From contig JAKOGI010002784.1 of assembly GCA_029747015.1 (NCBI GenBank), positions 1 through 64,000 of the forward strand: DNA of 64,000 nt, in the 5' to 3' direction. The stretch is from Carnegiea gigantea (lineage: Eukaryota > Streptophyta > Magnoliopsida > Caryophyllales > Cactaceae). Below are positions 1 through 13,125 of the stretch, in pieces. Position 1 is the first letter of the stretch; every line of letters starts with the position of its first letter. Below the pieces are notes generated by a model, which worked only from the letters and a program-made list of their open reading frames with translations, had not been told where the DNA came from and did no database searches. Both the position numbers and the translations under genes were made by a program.

Positions 1-1845
1 AGTTCATGACTCAGGCATCTTGTTGATGAATCTATTGTGTTAATGATGTGGGCATTGTAAATTTCATTGTCTTGGTAGCCAGTTGGACTGTTTCTGTTTA
101 GGACGTAATTTGGGTGTTTAGAGAAGACTGTTTCGGCTGATGCAAATGCGTGTACTATGTGTGCCTTCCTGTTTCAGTTCATGAGTCAAGCATCCTGTTG
201 ATGAATCCATTGTGTTAATGTAGCGGGCATTGTAAATTTCATTATCTTGGTAGCCAATTAGACTGTTTCTATTTAGGGTGTAATTTGGGTGTTCAGAGAA
301 TACTGTTTCGGCTGATGCAAATGCCTGTATTATGTGTGCTTTCTTGTTTCAGTTCGTGACTCAGGTGTCTTGTTGATGAATCCATTGCGTTAATGTAGTG
401 GGCATTATAAATTTCATTGTCTTGATGGCCAATTAGACTGTTTCTGTTTAGGGTGTATTTTGGGTGTCTAGGGGATACAGTTTCGGCGGATGCAAATGCC
501 GGTATTAGGTGTGCTTTCTTGTTTCAGTTCATGACTCAGGCGTCTTGGTGATGAATCCATTGTGTTAATGAAGTGGGCAGTGTAAATTTCATTGTCTTGG
601 TAGCCAATTAGACTGTTTCGATTTAGGGTGTAATTTGGGTCTTTACAGAATACTGTTTCGGCTGATGCAGATGCCTGTGTTATGCGTGCCTTCTTGTTTC
701 AGTTCATGACTCAGGCGTCTTGTTGATGAATCCATTGTGTTAATGAAGTGGGCGTTGTAAATTTCATTATCTTGGTAGCCAATTACACTGCTTCTGTTTA
801 GGGTGTACTTTAGACGTTTAGAGAATACTGTTTCGGCTGATGCAAATGCCTGTATTATGTGTGCTTTCTTGTTTCAGTTCATGACTCAGGCATCTTGTTG
901 ATGAATCCGTTGTGTTAATGAAGTGGGCATTGTAAATTTCATTGTCTTGGTAGCCAATTAGACTGCTTCTGTTTAGGGTGTAATTTGGGTGTTTAGAGAA
1001 TACTATTTCGGCTGATGCAAAAGCTTGTATTATGTGTGCTTCTTGTTTCAGTTCATGACTCAGGCGTCTTGTTGATGAAACCGTTGTGTTAATGAAGTGG
1101 GCATTGTAAATTTCATTGTCTTTGTAGCCAATTAGACTGTTTCAGTTTAGGGTGTAATTTGGGCGTTTAGAGAATACTGTTTCGGCTGATGCAAATGCCT
1201 GTATTATGCGTGCTTTCTTATTTCAGTTCATGACTCAGGCGTCTTGTTGATGAATCCATTGTGTTAATGAATTGGGCATTGTAAATTTCATTATCTTGGT
1301 AGCCAATTAGACTGTTTCTGTTTAGGGTGTAATATGGGTGTTTGGAGATTACTCTTTCGGCTGATGCAAATTCCTGTATCATGTGTGCTTTCTTGTTTCA
1401 GTTCATGACCCAGGCGTCTTGTTGATGAATCCATTGTGTTAATGAAGTGGGCATTGTAAATTTCATTGTGTTGGTAGCCAATTTGACTGTTTCTGTTTAT
1501 AGTGTAATTTGGGTGTTTAGGGGATACTGTTTCGGCTGATGCAAATGCCTGTATTATGCGTGCTTTCTTGTTTCAGTTCATGGCTCAGGCGTCTTGTTGA
1601 TGAATCCATTGTGTTAATGAAGTGGGCATTGTAAATTTCATTGTCTTGGGAGCCGATTAGACTGTTTCGATTTGGGGTGTAATTTGGGTGTTTGCAGAAT
1701 ACTGTTTCGGCTGATGCAAATGCCTGTATTATGTGTGCTTTCTTCTTTCAGTTCATGGCTCAGGCGTCTTGTTGATGAATCCATTGTGTTAATGAAGTGG
1801 GCATTGTAAATTTCATTGTCTTGTTAGCCAATTAGACTGTTTCTG

Positions 1846-1869
1846 TTTTTTTTTTTTTTTTTTTTTTTT
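1846..1869 (+). repeat. Poly-T homopolymer, 24 bases
   Basis: It replaces part of a normal monomer (expected CTGTTTAGGGTG) and runs directly into GGGGG at 1870-1874. No target-site duplication or neighbouring retroelement sequence is visible, so it does not look like the tail of an inserted retroposon. A sequencing or consensus fault is more likely. Confidence 0.9.
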
Positions 1870-2290
1870 GGGGGTAATTTGCGTGTGTAGAGAAACACTG
1901 TTCGGCATGATGCAAATGCTGTCTTATTGCTGCTTTCTTGTTTCAGTTCATGACTCAGCGTCTAGTTGCCTGACATCCATTGTGCATTAATGAAGTGATG
2001 ACAGTGTAAATTTCATTGTCTTGGTAGCCATTAGACTGTTTCTGTTTAGGGATGCAATTTGGATGTTAGAGAATTACTGTTTCGGCGGAAATGCAATGCA
2101 TGTATTATGTGGCTTTCTGGTTTCAGTTCATGCACTAGGAGTCCTTGGTGATGAATCATTGTGTTATATAAACGGGGCATTGTAAATTTCATTGTCTGGT
2201 AGAAAACCATTAAGACTGTTTGTTTCGGGTCGTGTAATTTGGGTGTTTACAGATACTCGTTTTTCGCGCGAGCAAATCGCCCTATTTAGG
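1846..2290. other. Indel-rich patch 1, including a poly-T run
   Basis: The monomer phase shifts by about 30 bases over three units, and many single-base insertions and losses appear. The patch opens with a run of 24 T followed by 5 G at 1846-1874, where other monomers have TTTAGGGTG. Changes are scattered indels, not substitutions, which is the pattern of uncorrected long reads. The alternative is a stretch of genuinely decayed monomers. Confidence 0.7.
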
Positions 2291-2539
2291 GTGCTTTCTT
2301 GTTTCAGTTCATGACCCAGGCGTCTTGTTGATGAATCCATTGTGTTAATGAACTGGGCATTGTAAATGTCATTGTCTAGGTAGCCAGTTAGGCTGTTTTT
2401 GTTTAGGGCGCAATTTGGATGTTAAGAGAATACAGTTTCGGCTGATGCAAATGCCTGTATTATGTTTGCTTTCTTGTTCCAGTTCATAACTTAGGCGTCT
2501 TGTTGATGAATCCATTGTGTTAATGAGGCGGGCATTGTA

Positions 2540-2765
2540 AATTTCATTGTCTTGGTTGTTGCCCCAAGTAGAACTGTTTCTATTTAGGTGTTAATTTTGT
2601 TACAGGCCTGGAGAATACTGTTGCGGGATGAGTGCACAAAAAATACCTGTATCTGGTGCTTTCTTGTTCAGTTCGTGACTCAGGCCATTTTGTTGATGAA
2701 TCCATTTGTATAATGAAGAGTGAGGCATTGTAAATGTCATTGCTTCTTGGCAGCCAATTAGACTG
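2540..2765. other. Indel-rich patch 2
   Basis: About 19 extra bases accumulate over two monomers, with odd words such as GTTGTTGCCCCAAGTAG at about 2556 and GTGCACAAAAAATACC at about 2631. The flanking monomers are clean. The paralogous positions in the other super-units show none of these indels. Probably an assembly error patch. Confidence 0.65.
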
Positions 2766-3061
2766 TTCTAATTATGGTACAATTTGGATGTTTAGAGAAT
2801 ACTGTTTCAGCTGATGCAAATGCCTATATTATGTGTGCTTTCTTGTTTCAGTTCATGACTCAGGCGTCTTGTTGATGAATCCGTTGTGTTAATGAAGTGG
2901 GCATTGTAAATTTCATTGTCTTGGTTGCCAATTACACTGCTTCTGTTTAGGATGTAATTTGGACGTTTGGAGAATACTGTTTCGGCTGATGCGAATGCCT
3001 GTATTATGTGTGCTTTCTTGTTTCAGTTCATGACTCAGGCGCCTTGTTGATGAATCCGTTG

Positions 3062-3190
3062 TGTTAAGAAGTCTGAGGGCATTGTAATTTCATTTGTCTT
3101 GGCCGGCCAATTAGACTGCCCTTCTGTTATAGGGTGTACTATTGTCGCGTGTTAGATGACATACTGTTTTACTTGTTTCTCGGCTGATGC
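3062..3190. other. Indel-rich patch 3
   Basis: A single monomer with a net gain of 23 bases, spread as several short insertions (for example the extra TTTTACTTGTTTC at about 3166). The monomers before and after keep exact 175-bp spacing. Same interpretation as the other noisy patches. Confidence 0.65.
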
Positions 3191-4504
3191 AAATGCCTGT
3201 ATTATGGGTGCTTTCTTGTTTCAGTTCATGACCCAGGCGTCTTGTTGATGAATCCGTTGTGTTAATGAAGTGGGCATTGTAAATTTCGTTGTCTTGGTAG
3301 CCAATTAGACTGTTTCAGTTTAGGGTGTAATTTGGGTGTTTATAGAATACTGTTTCGGCTGATGCAAATGCCTGTATTGTGCGTGCTTTCTTATTTTAGT
3401 TCATGACTCTGGCGTCTTGTTGATGAATCCATTGTGTTAATGAATTGGGTATTGTAAATTTCATTGTCTTGGCAGCAAATTAGACTGTTTCTGTTTAGGG
3501 TGTAATTTGGGTGTTTACAGGATACTGTTTCGGTTGATACAAATGCCTGTATTATGGGTGCTTTCTCGTTTCAGTTCATGACCCAGGCGTCTTGTTGATG
3601 AATCCATAGTGTTAATGAAGTGGGCATTGTTAATTTCATTGTCTTAGTTGCCAATTAGACTGTTTCTGTTTAGGGTGTATTTTTGGTGTTTGGAGAATAC
3701 TGTTTCGGATGATGCAAATTCCTGTATTATGCGTGCTTTCTTGTTTCAGTTCGTGACTCAGGCGTCTTGTTGATGAATCCATTGTGTTAATGAAGTGGGC
3801 ATTGTAAATTTCATTGTCTTGGCAGCCAATTAGACTGTTTCTGTTTATGGTGCAATTTGGATGCTTAGAGAATACTGTTTCAGCTGATGCAAATGCCTAT
3901 ATTATGTGTGCTTTCTTGTTTCAGTTCATGACTCAGGCGTCTTGTTGATGAATCCATTGTGTTAATGAAGCGGGCATTGTAAATTTCATTGCCTTGGTAG
4001 CCAATTACACTGCTTCTGTTTCGGGGGTAATTTGGACGTTTAGAGAATACTGTTTCGGCTGATGCAAATGCCCGTATTATGTGTGCTTTCTTGTTTCAGC
4101 TCATGACTGAGGCGTCTTCTTGATGAATCCGTTGTGTTAACGAAGTGGCATTGTAAATTTCATTGTCTTGGTAGCCAATTAGACTGCTTCTGTTTAGGGC
4201 GTAATTTGGGTGTTTAGGGAATACTGTTTCACCTGATGCAAATGCCTATATTATGTGTGCTTTCTTGTTTCAGTTCCTGACTCAGGCGTCTTGTTGATGA
4301 ATACGTTGTGTTAATGAAGTGGGCATTGCAGATTTCATTGTCTTCGTAGCCAATTAGACTGTTTCTGTTTAGGGTGTAATTTGGGTGTTTAAAGAATACT
4401 GTTTTAGCTAATGCAAATGCCTGTATTATGTGTGCTTTCTTGTTTCAGTTCATGACTCAGTCGTCTTGTTGATGAATCCATTGTGTTAATGAACTGGGCA
4501 TTGT

Positions 4505-4850
4505 AAATTCATATGTCTTGGTAGCTCATTAGACTGTTTCTGTTAGGGTAGTAATTTGGTGTTTAAAAGTACTGTTTCGGCTGATGCCATAATGCCTTGT
4601 TATTATGGGTGCTATTGTTTTCAGCTCATGCACTCCAGGCTCTTGTGATGAATTCTATGTGTTAATGATGGGGCGATTGAAATTCATTGTCTTAGGTAGC
4701 GTTGGACTGTTATCTGTTTAGAGGGCGTAATTGGGTGTTTAGAGAAGACTGTTTCTGGCTGATGCAAATGCGTTGTGTACTATGGGTTGCCTTCTGTTTC
4801 AGTTCATGACTCAGGCATCTCACCCCCCCCTCCCTTTCCCCCCACTCAGT
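4505..4850. other. Indel-rich patch 4 with C-rich insertion
   Basis: Two monomers with many one- and two-base indels, ending in a C-rich tract at 4821-4848. The same monomers in super-unit copy 2 (about 10135-10440) are clean, so the changes are private to this copy. The C-rich tract has no counterpart anywhere else in the window and splits a monomer between CAGGCATCT and TTGATGAATCC. Confidence 0.72.
4821..4848 (+). repeat. C-rich insertion, about 28 bases
   Basis: A cytosine-rich tract with a few T and A bases sits inside an otherwise recognisable monomer and adds about 27 bases to the local spacing (4801 to 5003 instead of 175). It is unique in the window. It could be a low-complexity error or a small filler insertion. 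Confidence 0.85.
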
Positions 4851-6752
4851 TGATGAATCCGTTGTGTTAATGAAGTGGGCATTGTGAATTTCATTGTCTT
4901 CGTAGCCAATTAGACTGTTTCAGTTTAGGGTGTAATTTGGGTGATTACAGAATACTGTTTCGGCTGATGCAAATGCCTGTATTATGCGTGCTTTCTTGCT
5001 TCAGTTCATGACTCAGGCGTCTTGTTGATGAATCCATTGTGTTAATGAATTGGGCATTGCAAATTTCATTGTCTTGGCAGCCAATTAGACTGTTTCTGTT
5101 TAGGGTGTAATTTTAGTGCCAGGGGAATACTGTTTCGGATGATGCAAATACCTGTATTATGTGTGCTTTCTTGTTTCAGTTCGTGACTCCGGCATTTTGT
5201 TGATGAATCCATTATGTTAATGAAGTGGGCATTGTAAATTTCATTATCTTAGCGGCCAATTAGACTGTTTCTGTCTATGGTGCAATTTGGATGTTTAGAG
5301 GATACTGTTTCAGCTGATGCAAATGCCTGTATTATGTCTGCTTTCCTGTTTCAGTTCATGACTCAGGCGTCTTGTTGATGAATCCGTTGTGTCAATGAAG
5401 TGGGCATTGTAAATTTTATTGTCTTCGTAGCCAATTTGACTGTTTCAGTTTAGGGTGTAATTTGGGTGTTTACAGAATACTGTTTCGGCTGATGCAAATG
5501 CCTGTATTATGCGTGCTTTCTGGTTTTAGTTCATGACTCTGGCGTCTTGTTGATGAATCCATTGCGTTAATGAATTGGGTATTGTAAATTTTATTGTCCT
5601 GGCAGCCAATTAGACTGTTTCCGTTTAGGGTGTAATTTGGGTGTTTACAGGATACTGTTTCGGTTGATGCAAATGCCTGTATTATGAGTGCTTTCTTGTT
5701 TCAGTTCATGACTCAGGCGTCTCGTTGATGAATCCATTGTGTTAATGAAGTGGGCATTGTAAATTTCAGTGTCTTAGTTGCCAATTAGACTGTTTCTGTT
5801 TAGGGTGTAATTTTGGTGTTTGGAGAATACTGTTTCGGATGATGCAAATACCTGTATTATGCGTGCTTTCTTGTTTCAGTTCGTGACTCAGGCATCTTGT
5901 TGATCAATCCATTGTGTTAATAAAGTGGGCATTGTAAATTTCATTGTCTTGGCAGCCAATTAGACTGTTTCTGTTTATGGAGCAATTTGGATGTTTAGAG
6001 AATACTGTTTCAGCTGATGCAAATGCCTGTATTACGTCTGCTTTCTTGTTTCAGTTCATGACTCAGGCATCTTGTTGATGAATCCATTGTGCTAATGAAG
6101 CGGGCATTGTAAATTTCATTGTCTTGGTAGCCAATTACACTGCTTCTGTTTAGGGTGTAATTTGGAAGTTTAGAGAATACTATTTCGGCTGATGCAAATG
6201 CCCGTATTATGTGTGCCTTCTTATTTCAGTTCATGACTCAGGCGTCTTGTTGATGAATCCGTTGTGCTAACGAAGTAGGCATTGTAAATTTCATTGTCTT
6301 GGTAGCCAATTAGACTGCTTCTGTTTAGGGCGTAATTTGGGTGTTTAGGGAATACTGTTTCACCTGATGCAAATGCCTGTATTATGTGTGCTTTCGTGCT
6401 TCAGTTCATGACTCAGGCGTCTTGTTTATGAAGACGTTGTGTTAATGAAGTGGGCATTGTAAATTTCATTGTCCTCGTAGCCAATTAGACTGTTTCTGTT
6501 TAGGGTGTAATTTGGGTGTTTAGAGAATACTGTTTCAGCTAATGCAAATGCCTGTATTATGTGTGCTTTCTTGTTTCTGTTCATGACTCAGGCGCCTTGT
6601 TGATGAATCCATTGTGTTAATGAATTGGGCATTGTAAATTTCATTGTCTTGGTAGCCAATTAGACTGTTTTTGTTTAGGGTGTAATTGGGGTGTTTACAG
6701 GATACTGTCTCGGCTGATGCAAATGCCTGTATTATGGGTGCTTTCTTATTTC

Positions 6753-9700
6753 AGTTCATGACTCAGGCGTCTTGTTGATGAATCTATTGTGTTAATGATG
6801 TGGGCATTGTAAATTTCATTGTCTTGGCAGCAAGTTGGGCTGTTTCTGTTTAGGGCGTAATTTGGGTGTTTAGAGAATACTGTTTCGGCTGATGCAAATG
6901 CGTGTACTATGTGTGCCTTCCTGTTTCAGTTCCTGACTCAAGCATCCTGTTGATGAATCCATTGTGTTAATGTAGTGGGCATTGCAAAATTTCATTATCT
7001 TGGTAGCCAATTAGACTGTTTCTGTTTATGGTGTAATTTGGGTGTTTAGAGAATACTGTTTCGTCTGATGCAAATGCCTGTATTATGTATGCTTTCTTGT
7101 TTCAGTTCGTGACTCAGGTGTCTTGCTGATGAATCCATTGCGTTAATGCAGTGGGCATTGTAAATTTCATTGTCATGGTAGCCAATTAGACTGTTTCTGT
7201 TTAGGGTGTAATTTGGGTGTCTAGGGGATACAGTTTCGGCTGATGCAAATGCCTGTATTAGGTGTGCTTTCTTGTTTCAGTTCATGACTCAGGCATCTTG
7301 GTGATGAATCCATTGTGTTAATGAAGTGGGCATTGTAAATTTCATTGTCTTGGTAGCCAATTAGACTGTTTCGATTTAGGGTGTAATTTGGGTGTTTACA
7401 AAATGCTGTTTCGGCTGATGCAGATGCCTGTATTATGCGTGCCTTCTTGTTTCAGTTCATGACTCAGGCGTCTTTTTGATGAATCCATTGTGTTAATGAA
7501 GTGGGCGTTGTAAATTTCATTATCTTGGTAGCCAATTACACTACTTCTGTTTAGGGTGTAATTTAGACGTTTAGAGAATACTGTTTCGGCTGATGCAAAT
7601 GCCTGTATTATGTGTGCTTTCTTGTTTCAGTTCATGACTCAGGCGTCTTGTTGATGAATCTGTTGTGTTAATGAAGTGGGCATTGTAAATTTCATTGTCT
7701 TGGTAGCCAATTAGACTGCTTCTGTTTAGGGTGTAATTTGGGTGTTTAGAGAATACTGTTTCGGCTGATGCAAAAGCCTGTATTATGTGTGCTTTCTTGT
7801 TTCAGTTCATGACTCAGGCGTCTTCTTGATGAATCCGTTGTGTTAATGAAGTGGGCATTGTAAATTTCATTGTCTTTGTAGCCAATTAGGCTGTTTCTGT
7901 TTAGGGTGTAAGTTGGGTGTTTACAGAATACTGTTTCGGCTGATGCAAATGCCTGTATTATGCATGCTTTCTTGTTTCAGTTCATGACTCAGGCGTCTTG
8001 TTGATGAATCCATTGTGTTAATGAATTGGGCATTGTAAATTTCATTATCTTGGTAGCCAATTAGACTGTTTCTGTTTAGGGTGTAATATGGGTGTTTGGA
8101 GATTACTCTTTCGGCTGATGCAAATGCCTGTATCATGTGTGCTTTCTTGTTTCAGTTCGTGACCCAGGCGTCTTGTTGATGAATCCATTGTGTTAATGAA
8201 GTGGGCATTGTAAATTTCATTGTGTTGGTAGCCAATTTGACTGTTTCTGTTTAGAGCGTAATTTGGGTGTGTAGGGGATACTGTTTCGGCTGATGCAAAT
8301 GCCTGTATTATGCGTGCTTTCTTGTTTCAGTTCATGGCTCAGGCGTCTTGTTGATGAATCCATTGTGTTAATGAAGTGGGCATTGTAAATTTCATTGTCT
8401 TGGGAGCCAATTAGACTGTTTCGATTTGGGGTGTAATTTGGGTTTTTGCAGAATACTGTTTCGGCTGATGCAAATGCCTGTATTATGTGTGCTTTCTTTT
8501 TTCAGTTCATGGCTCAGGCGTCTTGTTGATGAATCCATTGTGTTAATGAAGTGGGCATTGTAAATTTCATTGTCTTAGTAGCCAATTAGATTGTTTCTGT
8601 TTGGGGTGTAATTTTGGTGTTTAGAGAACACTGTTTCGACTGATGCAAATGCCTGTATTATGTGTGCTTTCTTGTTTCAGTTCATGACTCAGGCGTCTTG
8701 TTGATGAATCCATTGTGTTAATGAAGTAGGCATTGTAAATTTCATTGTCTTGGTAGCCAATTAGACTGTTTCTGTTTAGGGTGTAATTTGGGCGTTTAGA
8801 GAATACTGTTTCTGGCGGATGCAAATGCCTTATTATGTGTGCTTTCTTGTTTCAGTTCATGACCCAGGCGTCTTGTTGATGAATCCGTTGTGTTAATGAA
8901 GTGGGCATTGTAAATTTCGTTGTCTTCGTAGCCAATTAGACTGTTTCAGTTTAGGGTGTAATTTGAGTGTTTACAGAATACTGTTTCGGCTGATGCAAAT
9001 GCCTGTATTGTGCGTGCTTTCTTATTTTAGTTCATGACTCTGGCGTCTTGTTGATGAATCCATTGTGTTAATGAATTGGGTATTGTAAATTTCATTGTCT
9101 TGGCAGCAAATTAGACTGTTTCTGTTTAGGGTGTAATTTGGGTGTTTACAGGATACTGTTTCGGTTGATACAAATGCCTGTATTATGGGTGCTTTCTCGT
9201 TTCAGTTCATGACCCAGGCGTCTTATTGATGAATCCATTGTGTTAATGAAGTGGGCATTGTTAATTTCATTGTCTTAGTTGCCAATTAGACTGTTTCTGT
9301 TTAGGGTGTATTTTTGGTGTTTGGAGAATACTGTTTCGGATGATGCAAATACCTGTATTATGCGTGCTTTCTTGTTTCAGTTCGTGACTCAGGCGTCATT
9401 TTGATGAATCCATTGTGTTAATAAAGTGGGCATTGTAAATTTCATTGTCTTGGCAGCCAATTAGACTGTTTCTGTTTATGGTGCAATTTGGATGTTTAGA
9501 GAATATTGTTTCAGCTGATGCAAATGCCTGTATTATGTCTGCTTTCTTGTTTCAGTTCATGACTCACGCATCTTGTTGATGAATCCATTGTGTTAATGAA
9601 GCGGGCATTGTAAATTTCATTGCCTTGGTAACCAATTACACTGCTTCTGTTTAGGGTGTAATTTGGACGTTTAGAGAATACTGTTTCGGCTGATGCAAAT

Positions 9701-12353
9701 GCCCGTATTATGTGTGCTTTCTTGTTTCAGCTCATGACTGAGGCGTCTTGTTGATGAATCCGTTGTGTTAACGAAGTGGGCATTGTAAATTTCATTGTCT
9801 TGGTAGCCAATTTGACTGCTTCTGTTTAGGGCGTAATTTGGGTGTTTAGGGAATACTGTTTCACCTGATGCAAATGCCTGTATTATGTGTGCTTTCTTGT
9901 TTCAGTTCCTGACTCAGGCGTCTTGTTGATGAATACGTTGTGTTAATGAAGTGGGCATTGCAAATTTCATTGTCTTCGTAGCCAATTAGACTGTTTCTGT
10001 TTAGGGTGTAATTTGGGTGTTTTGAGAATACTGTTTTAGCTAATGCAAATGCCTGTATTATGTGTGCTTTCTTGTTTCAGTTCATGACTCAGTCGTCTTG
10101 TTGATGAATCCATTGTGTTAATGAACTGGGCATTGTAAATTTCATTGTCTTGGTAGCCAATTAGACTGTTTCTGTTTAGGGTGTAATTTGGGTGTTTATA
10201 GGATACTGTTTCGGCTGATGCAAATGCCTGTATTATGGGTGCTTTCTTGTTTCTGTTCATGACTCAGGCATCTTGTTGATGAATCTATTGTGTTAATGAT
10301 GTGGGCATTGTAAATTTCATTGTCTTGGTAGCCAGTTGGACTGTTTCTATTTAGGGCGTAATTTAGGTGTTTAGAGAATATTGTTTCGGCTGATGCAAAT
10401 GCGTGTACTATGTGTGCCTTCCTATTTCAGTTCATAACTCAGGCATCCTGTTGATGAATCCATTGTGTTAATGTAGTGGGCATTGTAAATTTCATTATCT
10501 TGGTAGCCAATTAGACTGTTTCAGTTTAGGGTGTAATTTGGGTGCTTACAGAATACTGTTTCGGCTGATGCAAATGCCTGTATTATGCGTGCTTTGTTGT
10601 TTCAGTTCATGACTCAGGCGTCTTGTTGATGAATCCATTGTGTTAATGAATTGGGCATTGCAAATTTCATTGTCTTGGCAGCCAATTAGACTGTTTCTGT
10701 TTAGGGGGTAATTTTAGTGCCAGGAGAATACTGTTTCGGATGATGCAAATACCTGTATTATGTGTGCTTTCTTGTTTCAGTTCGTGACTCCGGCATTTTG
10801 TTGATGAATCCATTATGTTAATGAAGTGGGCATTGTAAATTTCATTATCTTAGCGGCCAATTAGACTGTTTCTGTCTATGGTGCAATTTGGATGTTTAGA
10901 GGATACTGTTTCAGCTGATGCAAATGCCTGTATTATGTCTGCTTTCCTGTTTCAGTTCATGACTCAGGCGTCTTGTTGATGAATCCGTTGTGTCAATGAA
11001 GTGGGCATTGTAAATTTTATTGTCTTCGTAGCCAATTAGACTGTTTCAGTTTAGGGTGTAATTTGGGTGTTTACAGAATACTGTTTCGGCTGATGCAAAT
11101 GCCTGTATTATGCGTGCTTTCTGGTTTTAGTTCATGACTCTGGCGTCTTGTTGATGAATCCATTGCGTTAATGAATTGGGTATTGTAAATTTTATTGTCC
11201 TGGCAGCCAATTAGACTGTTTCCGTTTAGGGTGTAATTTGGGTGTTTACAGGATACTGTTTCGGTTGATGCAAATGCCTGTATTATGAGTGCTTTCTTGT
11301 TTCAGTTCATGACTCAGGCGTCTCGTTGATGAATCCATTGTGTTAATGAAGTGGGCATTGTAAATTTCAGTGTCTTAGTTGCCAATTAGACTGTTTCTGT
11401 TTAGGGTGTAATTTTGGTGTTTGGAGAATACTGTTTCGGATGATGCAAATACCTGTATTATGCGTGCTTTCTTGTTTCAGTTCGTGACTCAGGCGTCTTG
11501 TTGATGAATCCATTGTGTTAATAAAGTGGGCATTGTAAACTTCATTATCTTGGCAGCCAATTAAACTGTTTCTGTTTATGGTGCAATTTGGATGTTTAGA
11601 GAATACTGTTTCAGCTGATGCAAATTCCTATATTATGTCCGCTTTCTTGTTTCAGTTCATGACTCAGGCATCTTGTTGATGAATCCATTGTGTTAATGAA
11701 GTGGGCATTGTAAATTTCATTGTCTTGGTAGCCAATTACACTGCTTCTGTTTAGGGTGTAATTTGGAAGTTTAGAGAATACTATTTCGGTTGATGCAAAT
11801 GCCCGTATTATGTGTGCCGTCTTATTTCAGTTCATGACTCAGGCGTCTTGTTGATGAATCCGTTGTGCTAACGAAGTGGGCATTGTAAATTTCATTGTCT
11901 TGGTAGCCAATTAGACTGCTTCTGTTTAGGGCGTAATTTGGGTGTTTAGGGAATACTGTTTCACCTGATGCAAATGCCTGTATTATGTGTGCTTTCTTGC
12001 TTCAGTTCATGACTCAGGCGTCTTGTTTATGAAGACGTTGTGTTAATGAAGTGGGCATTGTAAATTTCATTGTCTTCGTAGCCAATTAGACTGTTTCTGT
12101 TTAGGGTGTAATTTGGGTGTTTAAAGAATACTGTTTCAGCTAATGCAAATGCCTGTATTATGTGTGCTTTCTTGTTCCAGTTCATGACTCAGGCATCTTG
12201 TTGATGAATCCATTGTGTTAATGAACTGGGCATTGTAAATTTCATTGTCTTGGTAGCCAATTAGACTGTTTTTGTTTAGGGTGTAATTTGGGTGTTTACA
12301 GGATACTGTCTCGGCTGATGCAAATGCCTGTATTATGGGTGCTTTCTTATTTC
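6753..12353 (-). repeat. Left super-unit copy 2 (32 monomers, 5601 bp)
   Basis: This is the cleanest example of the left-arm super-unit: 5601 bp is 32 units plus one base. It is preceded by the GGGTGCTTTCTTATTTCAG variant, as are copies 3 and 4. Markers follow in order: GTGTACTATG at 6901, AATATGGGTGTTTGG at 8088, a second GTGTACTATG at 10402, and TTTTAGTGCCAGG at 10712. Inside it, two stretches starting near 9021 and 11121 resemble each other at 2100 bp (12 units), so the super-unit itself contains an older internal duplication. Confidence 0.85.
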
Positions 12354-12704
12354 AGTTCATGACTCAGGCGTCTTGTTGATGAATCTATTGTGTTAATGAT
12401 GTGGGCATTGTAAATTTCATTGTCTTGGTAGCAAGTTAGACTGTTTCGGTTTAGGGCGTAATTTGGGTGTTTAGAGAATACTGTTTCGGCTGATGCAAAT
12501 GCGTGTACTATGTGTGCCTTCCTGTTTCAGTTCCTGACTCAGGCATCCTGTTGATGAATCCATTGTGTTAATGTAGTGGGCATTGTAAATTTCATTATCT
12601 TGGTAGCCAATTGGATTGTTTCTATTTAGGGTGTAATTTGGGTGTTTAGAGAATACTGTTTCGTCTGATGCAAATGCCTGTATTATGTATGCTTTCTTGT
12701 TTCA

Positions 12705-13125
12705 GTCGTGACTCAGGTGTCTTACTGATGAATCCATTGCAGTTAATGCAGTGGGCCATTGTCAATTCATTGTCATGTAGCACATAGATGTTTCTGTTAG
12801 GGTGTAATTGGGTGCTAAGGGGATACAGTTTCGGCTGATGCAAATGCCCTGTATAGGTGGCTTTCTTGTTTCATTTCGTTGACTCATGCTTCTTGGTGAT
12901 GAATCCATTGGTTAATGAAGTGGGCATGTAAATTTCATGTGGCAGCCAATTAGACTTTTTCGATTGGTGTAATTTGGGTGTTTACAGAATACTGTTTCGG
13001 CTGATCGCAGAGATGACCTGTGTTATGCGTGCCTTCTTGTTTCAGTTAATACACTAAGGCGTCTTGTGGATGAACCATTGCGTAATTGAAGTGGGCGTTG
13101 GAAATTTCATTGTCTTGGTAGCCAA
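12705..13125. other. Indel-rich patch 5
   Basis: Between GTTTCAGTCGTG at about 12700 and the clean monomer starting near 13200 the phase drops by about 9 bases through many small losses and gains. Before and after it the array is in perfect register for 40 or more monomers. The paralogous stretch in copy 2 (about 7104-7530) is clean. Confidence 0.7.

Larger units (their letters stand above)
1..6752 (-). repeat. Left super-unit copy 1 (about 38.6 monomers)
   Basis: It starts with the monomer holding TCTATTGTGTTAATGATGTG, the same variant that starts copies 2, 3 and 5 (copy 4 has one change). It is about 1.15 kb longer than copy 2, with the excess lying between the markers at 1331 and 5111 (3780 bp here against 2624 bp in copy 2). 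It holds four of the five indel-rich patches, so the true length is uncertain. The segment 3370-4500 aligns with 9001-10130 at an offset of about 5631 bp, and after 5003 with copy 2 at 5601 bp. The 30-bp change in offset matches the C-rich insertion at 4821. Confidence 0.75.

Noticed and set aside
1846..1874. Poly-T run as the tail of a minus-strand retroposon insertion
   Set aside because: No element body, target-site duplication or other non-satellite sequence lies beside it. It replaces bases within a monomer and lies in an error-like patch.
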